In this document: positions 1 through 5,452 of the stretch, piece by piece
How positions within the stretch are numbered: position 1 is the stretch's first letter
Layout: each line of letters starts with the position of its first letter
NCBI GenBank assembly: GCA_022510985.1
Contig: JAFLSL010000087.1
Location: forward strand, 1-5,452
Direction of reading: 5' to 3'
Source: Ruminococcus sp.
GTDB lineage: Bacteria; Bacillota; Clostridia; Oscillospirales; Acutalibacteraceae
DNA: 5,452 nt
Translations under genes and position numbers: made by a program
The notes under the pieces: generated by a model
Seen by the model: the letters and a program-made list of their open reading frames with translations, nothing else
Database searches by the model: none
What the model was told of the DNA's origin: nothing

Positions 1-148
1 GATGTATGAAATGGGGAAAACTATTTACTTCTCTAAGGGAAGCCAAACCAATATTAAAATTACAACAAAGGAAGATCTCGACCTTTTTGAGGGCTATGTT
101 TTATTAAAGCAGAAAAGGGAAGGAAAACTTATTCTTGATAAGGAATAA
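1..148 (+). CDS. C-terminal end of an IspD/TarI-family cytidylyltransferase (5' end outside window)
   Basis: Only the last 48 codons and the TAA stop (146-148) are present; the reading frame is open from base 2 and enters from upstream. The visible end contains NIKITTKEDLDLFEGYVLL, matching the conserved C-terminal signature of the IspD family (NIK-[IV]-T-x-x-EDL followed by a helix). Known members transfer CMP from CTP to methylerythritol 4-phosphate (IspD) or to ribitol 5-phosphate (TarI/Bcs1), giving a CDP-activated product in the cytoplasm. Here the usual Pro of TxPEDL is Lys. The gene ends 10 bases before a LicD gene, in an apparent operon. This makes a TarI-like role, supplying a CDP-polyol or similar donor for envelope polymers, more likely than isoprenoid synthesis. 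That is inference from context, because the catalytic N-terminal part is not visible and cannot separate IspD from TarI. Confidence 0.75.
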   Translation, partial: MYEMGKTIYFSKGSQTNIKITTKEDLDLFEGYVLLKQKREGKLILDKE

Positions 149-152
149 AGGA
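147..152 (+). promoter_or_regulatory. Shine-Dalgarno site that decides the first licD start
   Basis: AAAGGA overlaps the last two bases of the upstream stop codon and lies 6 bases before ATG 159. This supports ATG 159 over the in-frame TTG at 135, which sits inside the upstream gene and would add eight residues not expected in the family. Confidence 0.75.
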
Positions 153-158
153 ATAAAG

Positions 159-1748
159 ATGGATTCAACACAAAATTATTTACTCAATCTTTTGATTGAA
201 ATTGATACAATTTGCAAGAAATATGATATCGAATATTTTATAGACTACGGTACCACCCTCGGAGCAGTTCGCCACGAGGGCTTTATTCCATGGGATGATG
301 ATATCGATATTAATATGACTGAGGAAAACTACTACAAATGGGTTGAGGCGTGCAAAAAGGAGCTTGATCCCTCTAAGCGTGTTTATGGCGACAATAGGCT
401 TGACAGAGATTTCCCCGGAACTTTCGGACGCTATATTGACGTTGAAAGTCTGAGAATAAGCTCGCATTTTGCTTTCTGGAAACCTATTTGCGGTCAGAGC
501 ATTGATGTGTTCTATCTTCTCGAATTACCCGGAGATCCTGTGAAAAAGCAGGAAATGATTGATCTTTATTTTGCTTATGATGAGTATGCAAATTCAAGCT
601 ACCGCCACTATCGCTACAAAAATGATGCACAAATGAAACTCTACAATAAATTTTGCCGTATGGAAAAATTTATGGGAAAAGAGCGTGTGCTAAGAAAGCT
701 TGAAAAACAGCTGTTTAATAAACACTATGACGATTGCGATACCTATATCGTAACTTCTGCCCGCAAGTACGGACCTTCATCAATCGCACCTAAAGAGTTG
801 TACGATACAGTTTACTATGCCGATTTTGAGGGACATAAATTCCCAATTTCAGGTCGCTATGCCGAAATGTTGACCTATTATTACGGCGATAACTGGAATT
901 TTCTTCCTAACGAAAAGAAGCATCATTCCAAAATGTCACATTCAGGTATTTCCTGTGATGACTATGTTTCAGATTATATGCGATTAATTGACGAAAAATC
1001 TATGAAAAAAGAACGTCAAAAGGCTAAGCATATCCTTGTTGAAGAGGGTTACAAAATCGGCAAATATCTTGATTTAGTTCACGAAAAGCTCGGCGAGCTT
1101 GCACTGATGAAAATTGAAAAGAAGATTAAAGAGAATAACATTGATTTAGACTCTCTTTTAGATCCTTCTTCGCCTGAAAAGCTTGCAACACTCGACAGCA
1201 TCTTTTCTGACTATTACGAAAGACAGCTTCATTCGAGTGTGTATTATTGGGAAAATTATCTTGATATCGGCGAAAGGTATTTCTATGCCGCTGTTTTTAA
1301 CCTTATATATACACGAAATAATTTTTCAGCCGCTAACAAGATTCTTAATATAAGAATAGCAAACGGCTATCAGCCCGATGAAAAATTCAAGAAACTTTGG
1401 GATGTTGTACTCACAGTTCGCAAAATTAAAGCTGAAATGGTCTACAAGAACTATGACGAGGCTGAAAAGCTTATCTGCGAGGCAATAGAAAAATACCCAT
1501 ATCAAAAGGAAGTTCAGCTTTATGCTCTCGAGATTAAAGTTGTAAAGAATGATTTTGAGGGTGCCGAAAAGCTTCTTGAAGAACTTACCCCCAAATATCC
1601 CGATGAATACCGTCTTAAAAAGGCACTCGGTGATATTGCTTTTTCACGCGGAGATAAAGAAACCGCTGATAAATATTATGACGATATAATGAAGAATTCG
1701 AATAACGGACTTCTTCATTTAGATATCCGCAAGAAAAGAGGTGCCTGA
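159..1748 (+). CDS. LicD-family phosphotransferase with C-terminal TPR-like region
   Basis: The 529-residue product starts at ATG 159. LicD proteins have a nucleotidyltransferase-like fold and move a phospho-alcohol (phosphocholine in the archetype) from a CDP donor onto a surface glycan or teichoic acid. The core spans about residues 5-250. It contains GTTLGAVRHEGFIPWDDDID at 31-50 with the acidic cluster D46-D47-D48/D50, RYID at 91-94, SIDVF at 114-118 (a conserved Asp position) and FEGHKFPI...YYGDNW at 223-246. No signal peptide or membrane helix is seen, so the protein is probably cytoplasmic. Beyond about residue 280 the chain is helical. Segments NYDEAEKLICEAIEKYP (431), DFEGAEKLLEELTPKYP (465) and DKETADKYYDDIMK (499) repeat at exactly 34 residues, the TPR period. 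At 529 residues it is about twice the length of a minimal LicD. It follows a cytidylyltransferase gene and precedes a degenerate LicD paralogue. Family call is strong; the acceptor and transferred group are unknown. Confidence 0.93.
   Translation: MDSTQNYLLNLLIEIDTICKKYDIEYFIDYGTTLGAVRHEGFIPWDDDIDINMTEENYYKWVEACKKELDPSKRVYGDNRLDRDFPGTFGRYIDVESLRISSHFAFWKPICGQSIDVFYLLELPGDPVKKQEMIDLYFAYDEYANSSYRHYRYKNDAQMKLYNKFCRMEKFMGKERVLRKLEKQLFNKHYDDCDTYIVTSARKYGPSSIAPKELYDTVYYADFEGHKFPISGRYAEMLTYYYGDNWNFLPNEKKHHSKMSHSGISCDDYVSDYMRLIDEKSMKKERQKAKHILVEEGYKIGKYLDLVHEKLGELALMKIEKKIKENNIDLDSLLDPSSPEKLATLDSIFSDYYERQLHSSVYYWENYLDIGERYFYAAVFNLIYTRNNFSAANKILNIRIANGYQPDEKFKKLWDVVLTVRKIKAEMVYKNYDEAEKLICEAIEKYPYQKEVQLYALEIKVVKNDFEGAEKLLEELTPKYPDEYRLKKALGDIAFSRGDKETADKYYDDIMKNSNNGLLHLDIRKKRGA
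1737..1743 (+). promoter_or_regulatory. Shine-Dalgarno site that decides the second LicD-like start
   Basis: AGAGGTG lies inside the last codons of the preceding gene, 6 bases before ATG 1750. The alternative GTG start at 1741 is part of this site, so it would have no room for ribosome binding. ATG 1750 is therefore preferred. Confidence 0.75.
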
Positions 1749-1749
1749 A

Positions 1750-3150
1750 ATGACAAATGTACAGTCAAAACTTCTTTCACTTGTGGACGAAATTGTAGAG
1801 ATTTGTAAGAAAGAAAAGCTTAATTACATTGTTTCTGATGTTACTGCCGCTTATATAACGGATCACAAGAGCTTTAATGAGGATCAGTGCCTTTTCAATA
1901 TTATGATGCCGCTGCCTGATATAATAAAGCTTGAGAAATATGTAAACAAAAACCTAAGCGAAACCCGCATAATTGAGTATTGGAAAAACAATCCCGACCT
2001 TTATATGCTCAAATTCAGATATGTTGACAAAACAACTTTATTCTTTGACGGCGGTGTGGCTGAAAAGCGTAAATATAACGGCATCTTTGTCAACATTTTA
2101 CCAACTCGTGAGTTTGAGCCTGCTAATGATGTCCGCGGAATCGAAAGATATATCCAGATACAGAATTACGGTCAAAAATCTCTTGTTCCTGCTCTCATAA
2201 TATGCAAGCTTCTTTCGCGAATTACTCACATTAATATCTTCAAATCACTTGTTATGCGTCGGGTAAAGCTTGATAACGCTAACTACATTCACTACGGCTT
2301 GCTCAAAAGCGGAAAAATGACAAAAGAAAAAATGATAGATTACGTCATAACCGAAAACCTTAAAGCTAATAAGCCGTTCAGATCTGCACGTTTTCTTCCT
2401 GAGGAGCTTGTAAATGAAAACGAGGAAATTAAAGAAAATTGCCTTGCATTTATGAACGATAAAAGCAACGTTATTAAACTTCCTATCGATCTTTATACTA
2501 ACGTAAAAGAAGTAGAGTTTGAGGGCAGAAAGTATAATGTTTACGCTGAACAGGAAAAGTATCTTGAAACTATGTACGGTGCTGACTGGTACGCTATATC
2601 CCGTGAAGATATTCCCGGCAGCACTCGTTCAACTGTAATCTGTGATACCGAAATTCCGTATGAAGAGTATATGGAATATATCAAGGATGACGAGGTTACT
2701 TTAACAGATATCCGTGAACGCAAGCTGGAATACAATATATGGATGGGCAAGGTTCACAATCCTGCTGTAAATAAAACATGGCGAACATTTTACAGAGCAC
2801 GCCGCAGCGTGGACAGAATTGATATATGGTATAAGCTTAGGAATAAACGCGATAAACTCGCAGAGGCGTATGAAGCAAAGGATATTGCTAAGCTAAAGAA
2901 AATCCTGAAGCCATATATTAACGCAACCGAAAGATATCGTGTAGACAAAATCGGATTCTATATAGATGACGAGCTATTTAAGTATGCAACCTTAGTCTGG
3001 GAAAGTGAAAACCGCCCCGGAAAAACCGACAGCGAAGGTAATATGCTTACTTATGCCCAGTATATCTATTCGCTTGTACCCGATATTTACAAAACCGAAA
3101 CACCTGACGAATACTTTGCAAAGCGTGGTACACAAATAATCGATAATTAA
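1750..3150 (+). CDS. Degenerate LicD-fold protein lacking the catalytic acidic motif (probable pseudoenzyme)
   Basis: The 466-residue product starts at ATG 1750, one base after the upstream TGA, so the two genes are probably translationally coupled. Its N-terminus aligns without gaps to the preceding LicD protein (LL-L--EI--ICKK----Y). The signature that reads GTTLGAVRHEGFIPWDDDID there is VTAAYITDHKSFNEDQCLFN here at residues 31-50. G, L, G, R, P, W and all four Asp are lost, while T32, H39 and F42 remain. The later IDVF Asp is Asn (FVNILP, 113-118). Other family landmarks persist: RYVD at 90-93 and FEGRKY...MYGADW at 257-280. About residues 330-450 form a helical C-terminal extension unlike the neighbour's clear 34-residue repeats. 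No signal peptide or membrane helix is seen. The frame is intact over its whole length, so this is not a decayed gene. It may be a regulatory or structural partner of the active LicD, or an enzyme with new chemistry; the function is unknown. Confidence 0.82.
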   Translation: MTNVQSKLLSLVDEIVEICKKEKLNYIVSDVTAAYITDHKSFNEDQCLFNIMMPLPDIIKLEKYVNKNLSETRIIEYWKNNPDLYMLKFRYVDKTTLFFDGGVAEKRKYNGIFVNILPTREFEPANDVRGIERYIQIQNYGQKSLVPALIICKLLSRITHINIFKSLVMRRVKLDNANYIHYGLLKSGKMTKEKMIDYVITENLKANKPFRSARFLPEELVNENEEIKENCLAFMNDKSNVIKLPIDLYTNVKEVEFEGRKYNVYAEQEKYLETMYGADWYAISREDIPGSTRSTVICDTEIPYEEYMEYIKDDEVTLTDIRERKLEYNIWMGKVHNPAVNKTWRTFYRARRSVDRIDIWYKLRNKRDKLAEAYEAKDIAKLKKILKPYINATERYRVDKIGFYIDDELFKYATLVWESENRPGKTDSEGNMLTYAQYIYSLVPDIYKTETPDEYFAKRGTQIIDN

Positions 3151-3160
3151 TTTCAAATCT

Positions 3161-3200
3161 AAAGAAGATAGTTTAAAGGCTATCTTCTTTTTCTTTTGTT
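3161..3200 (+). terminator. Rho-independent terminator of the LicD operon
   Basis: A perfect 11-bp inverted repeat, AAAGAAGATAG (3161-3171) and CTATCTTCTTT (3180-3190), encloses an 8-base loop. It is followed directly by a T-rich run (TTCTTTTGTT, 3191-3200). It begins 10 bases after the stop of the LicD-like gene and separates that operon from the nusB promoter. The stem is AT-rich, so it is weaker per base pair than a GC stem, but its length and tail are typical of Firmicute intrinsic terminators. Confidence 0.88.
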
Positions 3201-3219
3201 CTGTTCTTATAATAAAAAG

Positions 3220-3248
3220 TTTACATTTAACTTTCTCTATGATATAAT
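3220..3248 (+). promoter_or_regulatory. SigA-type promoter for the nusB operon, with extended -10
   Basis: The -35 box TTTACA (3220-3225, 5 of 6 to TTGACA) and the -10 box TATAAT (3243-3248, 6 of 6) are 17 bases apart, the optimal spacing. A TG at 3240-3241, one base before the -10, makes an extended -10. Transcription would start near 3254-3256, leaving a leader of about 28 bases before the nusB ATG. That leader is too short for a riboswitch or attenuator. Confidence 0.85.
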
Positions 3249-3282
3249 TACAATGTATATTTATATGTAAAGTTGGGTTATT

Positions 3283-3684
3283 ATGGAAAATAAAATGTCA
3301 CGCTTTAAAGCAAGAGAACAGGGATTTATTCTTATTTTTGAAAAGATGTTTAACGAGGATTCCCTAGATGAGATAATTGATGCAGCGGAGCAGTCCAGAG
3401 AGGTTGTTTTTGATACTTATGCAAAACAGCTTGCAAACGGAGTGTACAGCGAGCTTGATTATATCGATAATCTTATTGAATCTCACCTGAAAAAGGGGTG
3501 GTCAATAAAACGTATTTCAAAACCAAGTCTTTCAATTCTGAGACTTGCGATTTATGAAATGAAGTTCAACGATGATATTCCTGACAGCGTTGCTATCAAC
3601 GAGGCTGTTGAGCTTGCCAAAAAATACACAATAGACGAAAGCAAGTTTGTTAACGGCGTTTTAGGCACAATTTCAAGAGAATAA
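3283..3684 (+). CDS. nusB: Transcription antitermination factor NusB
   Basis: The 133-residue product has the normal length for NusB. NusB is a small all-helical RNA-binding protein that pairs with NusE (ribosomal protein S10) on boxA RNA and prevents premature termination, chiefly in rRNA operons. Family signatures are the N-terminal [15 protein letters not shown] (6-20), the middle [13 protein letters not shown] (81-93), and the C-terminal [11 protein letters not shown] plus [10 protein letters not shown] (105-130). ATG 3283 is preceded only by a weak GGG at 3275-3277. An in-frame ATG at 3295 has GGAAAA (3285-3290) in front of it and would give MSRFKAREQ, also a plausible NusB start, so the start is uncertain by four codons. 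It is the first gene after a strong promoter and the head of an operon with the TsaD-like gene and xseA. Confidence 0.96.
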   Translation: MENKMSRFKAREQGFILIFEKMFNEDSLDEIIDAAEQSREVVFDTYAKQLANGVYSELDYIDNLIESHLKKGWSIKRISKPSLSILRLAIYEMKFNDDIPDSVAINEAVELAKKYTIDESKFVNGVLGTISRE

Positions 3685-3686
3685 CT

Positions 3687-4628
3687 ATGTATTATCTCGG
3701 AATTGATACAAGCAACTATACGACATCCGTTGCTTTAATTGATGAAAACAAAGAGATTATTCAGCAAAAAAAGCTTTTACCCGTGAAGTCAGGAGAAATA
3801 GGACTTCGCCAAAGCGATGCCGTATTTCATCATACCGCACAGCTTCATTCTTTATATACAGATTTGGTAAAAAATATTAATCCAGCTGAAATTAAAGCGA
3901 TTGGTGTGTCAACCCGTCCTCGTAATGTAGAAGGCTCTTATATGCCTTGCTTTACCGTAGGACATAACGCAGCAAAAATCATAAGTGCAACGCTTAATGT
4001 TCCGCTCTATGCATTTTCGCATCAGGAAGGGCATATTGCCGCTGCAATTTTCAGCACCGAACAGGAAAAGTTTTTCTCTGAAAAATTTATCGCCTTTCAC
4101 GTTAGCGGTGGTACAACCGAGGCGGTTCTTGCAAAGCCCGATAATTTTGGCTTTAAGCTTGATATAATTGCTAAAACTCTCGACCTCAATGCAGGACAGG
4201 CAATTGATAGGGTAGGAGTAATGCTCGGACTTGGTTTCCCCTGCGGTAAAGAGCTTGAAAAGCTTGCACTTAATTATAAAGGTGTGCTAAAGGTTAAAAA
4301 GTCTACTCTGAAAAACGAAAATTGTTGTCTGAGCGGAATTGAAAATATCTGTAATGACTTATACAAAAATAATTCTTCAAAAGAATATATAGCTGCCTAT
4401 TGCTTAAAGTATATAGAAAATACTTTAAGCCTGATGACCGATAAACTCCTGAAAAAATACGGTAATCTTCCATTGCTCTATGCAGGAGGAGTAATGTCAA
4501 ATTCGATAATCAGAAAATCTTTTGAATCTAAGTACAATGCGTATTTCGCAGCACCCGAGTTTTCCGCTGATAATGCCGCCGGCATTGCGTACCTAACCTA
4601 TAGAAAGGCAATTTATGACAAATCCTGA
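3687..4628 (+). CDS. Divergent TsaD/Kae1-family (peptidase M22-like) protein
   Basis: The 313-residue product has the ASKHA ATPase fold of the TsaD/Kae1/YgjD family. True TsaD joins threonylcarbamoyl to tRNA A37 with TsaB and TsaE. Retained features are the N-terminal [13 protein letters not shown] strand-turn (5-17), the metal-binding HQEGH (H112, H116), GQAIDRVG (170-177), AGGVMSNS (266-273) and the C-terminal DNAAGIAYL with D295. Differences from canonical TsaD are clear. ETSCDET is [12 protein letters not shown] is SGGTT (140-144), the GPGLxGxLLVG loop is [18 protein letters not shown], and the length is about 20-30 residues shorter. It is probably a paralogue rather than the housekeeping TsaD, and such proteins are often labelled O-sialoglycoprotein endopeptidase by old homology. 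ATG 3687 follows nusB by 2 bases with AAGAGA (3675-3680) at 6-base spacing, and the 3' end overlaps xseA by 14 bases. Family is secure; the substrate and activity are unknown. Confidence 0.88.
   Translation: MYYLGIDTSNYTTSVALIDENKEIIQQKKLLPVKSGEIGLRQSDAVFHHTAQLHSLYTDLVKNINPAEIKAIGVSTRPRNVEGSYMPCFTVGHNAAKIISATLNVPLYAFSHQEGHIAAAIFSTEQEKFFSEKFIAFHVSGGTTEAVLAKPDNFGFKLDIIAKTLDLNAGQAIDRVGVMLGLGFPCGKELEKLALNYKGVLKVKKSTLKNENCCLSGIENICNDLYKNNSSKEYIAAYCLKYIENTLSLMTDKLLKKYGNLPLLYAGGVMSNSIIRKSFESKYNAYFAAPEFSADNAAGIAYLTYRKAIYDKS
4604..4608 (+). promoter_or_regulatory. Shine-Dalgarno site for xseA inside the TsaD-like gene
   Basis: AAAGG lies 6 bases before ATG 4615, within the coding sequence of the upstream gene. 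It supports ATG 4615 as the xseA start and fits translational coupling across the 14-base overlap. Confidence 0.75.
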
Positions 4629-5452
4629 GTTTTCAAAGCCACGTATAATAACTGTTTCACAACTCAATTATTATGTAAAATCCCTTCTCGATAACGACCC
4701 GCATCTCACAAATGTTTTTTTAACAGGAGAGATAAGCAACCTGACCGATCACTACAGAAGCGGTCATATTTACTTTTCTCTAAAGGATAAGAACGCGGTT
4801 GTGCGTGCTGTTATGTTTGCGGGAAATGCTCGTAATTTAAAATTCAAACCCGAAGAGGGGATGAAGGTTATTGTCCTTTGTCGTGTTTCCTTGTACGAAG
4901 CAACGGGCGGATATCAGATTTATGTCGAGGATATGCAGCCCGATGGCATAGGAGCGTTGACTTTAGCGTTTGAGCAGCTAAAAAAGAAACTTGAGGAAAA
5001 AGGGATTTTCTCCGCTGAGAATAAAAAGCCAATCCCCAAATTCCCGAAAACAGTCGGCGTAATAACCTCGCCCACAGGTGCTGCGGTTCAGGATATAAGA
5101 AATATTTTAACAAGACGTTTTCCAAGCGTAGATATTGTTTTATGCCCCGTACTCGTTCAAGGTACAGGAGCACCCGCTCAGCTTATAAATGCAGTTAATC
5201 TCTTTAATGAGTACGACCTTGCTGATGTAATTATAATCGGACGCGGAGGTGGTTCGATTGAAGATTTATGGGCATTTAACGACGAAAACCTTGCATATTC
5301 CATTTACGCGTCAAATATTCCCGTAATCTCCGCCGTAGGCCACGAAACAGATTTTACAATCTGTGATTTCGTTTCCGATTTACGAGCACCTACGCCTTCC
5401 GCCGCTGCAGAGCTTGCGGTACCCGACAGAGAAGAGCTGTTGTCTTATTACA
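4615..5452 (+). CDS. xseA: Exodeoxyribonuclease VII large subunit XseA (3' end outside window)
   Basis: The first 279 codons are present and the frame is still open at the window end; a full XseA is usually about 400-450 residues. XseA and the small subunit XseB form exonuclease VII, a cytoplasmic single-strand DNA exonuclease acting in both directions and used in repair. Residues about 12-108 are the N-terminal OB-fold that binds single-stranded DNA ([33 protein letters not shown]). The catalytic domain begins near [17 protein letters not shown] (145-161). It shows the hallmark [16 protein letters not shown] (209-224), then [17 protein letters not shown] (239-255) and [13 protein letters not shown] (258-270). 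All these motifs look intact. The start overlaps the end of the TsaD-like gene by 14 bases. xseB would be expected just downstream, outside the window. Confidence 0.97.
   Translation, partial: MTNPEFSKPRIITVSQLNYYVKSLLDNDPHLTNVFLTGEISNLTDHYRSGHIYFSLKDKNAVVRAVMFAGNARNLKFKPEEGMKVIVLCRVSLYEATGGYQIYVEDMQPDGIGALTLAFEQLKKKLEEKGIFSAENKKPIPKFPKTVGVITSPTGAAVQDIRNILTRRFPSVDIVLCPVLVQGTGAPAQLINAVNLFNEYDLADVIIIGRGGGSIEDLWAFNDENLAYSIYASNIPVISAVGHETDFTICDFVSDLRAPTPSAAAELAVPDREELLSYY

Noticed and set aside
135..158. TTG start at 135 extending the first LicD protein by eight residues
   Set aside because: It would overlap the upstream gene and lacks a well-placed ribosome binding site. ATG 159 has AAAGGA at 6-base spacing.
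180..467. 95-codon open frame on the minus strand
   Set aside because: It lies wholly within the conserved LicD catalytic core on the other strand, and its product resembles no family I recognise. It is a shadow frame.
1741..1749. GTG start at 1741 for the second LicD-like protein
   Set aside because: This GTG is itself part of the AGAGGTG ribosome binding site for ATG 1750.
1750..3150. Second LicD-like gene as a decayed pseudogene
   Set aside because: The frame is open for 466 codons with a good ribosome binding site and retained structural motifs. The changes are concentrated at the active site, which fits a maintained non-catalytic protein better than random decay.
3208..3213. Second TATAAT as an alternative -10 box
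   Set aside because: The sequence 17 bases upstream (TTCTTT, inside the terminator) is a poor -35 match, and there is no extended -10 TG.
3248..3270. Inverted repeat TTACA ... TGTAA around the transcription start, as a possible operator
   Set aside because: Only five base pairs match and the 13-base centre is not symmetrical. Such matches are common by chance in AT-rich DNA.
4868..5173. 101-codon open frame on the minus strand
   Set aside because: It is antisense to the strongly conserved xseA coding sequence, and the translation is arginine/leucine-rich with no recognisable domain.
1..5452. Defence system, mobile element, CRISPR or toxin-antitoxin content
   Set aside because: All sequence is accounted for by envelope and housekeeping genes. 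No transposase, integrase, direct-repeat array or terminal inverted repeats were seen.

Overview
This is an AT-rich window in which every gene lies on the + strand. It most likely comes from a low-GC anaerobic Firmicute of the class Clostridia, possibly a gut Oscillospirales or Lachnospirales member. The clues are the AT-rich coding sequence, AAAGGA/AGAGGTG-type ribosome binding sites with 6-base spacers, LicD-type envelope genes, and the order nusB, TsaD/Kae1-like gene, xseA. I recall that gene order from clostridial genomes but could not check it here. The lineage is an inference; no rRNA or other phylogenetic marker is present.

Region 1 (1-3150) is the downstream end of a cell-envelope operon. 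It opens with the last 48 codons of an IspD/TarI-type cytidylyltransferase. Ten bases later comes a LicD-family phosphotransferase with an intact GTTLGAVRHEGFIPWDDDID motif and a C-terminal TPR-like helical region. Next, with a single base between stop and start, is a second LicD-fold protein of 466 residues whose active-site acidic residues have all been replaced. The set fits making a CDP-activated alcohol or polyol phosphate and transferring it to a surface glycan or teichoic-acid-like polymer. The exact substrate cannot be read from the sequence.

Region 2 (3151-3282) is a compact boundary between operons. It holds a strong intrinsic terminator (perfect 11-bp stem plus T-rich tail) and then a near-consensus SigA promoter: TTTACA, 17-base spacer, TATAAT with an extended -10 TG.

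Region 3 (3283-5452) is a housekeeping operon: nusB (transcription antitermination), a divergent TsaD/Kae1-family protein with altered signature motifs, and the first 279 codons of xseA (exonuclease VII large subunit), which runs off the end of the window. nusB and the TsaD-like gene are 2 bases apart, and the TsaD-like gene overlaps xseA by 14 bases, so the three are probably co-transcribed and translationally coupled.

No stretch over 300 bases lacks a gene. I see no tRNA, rRNA, CRISPR array, insertion sequence or phage feature. The two points most worth following up are the active LicD / inactivated LicD tandem pair and the non-canonical TsaD paralogue in the nusB-xseA operon.
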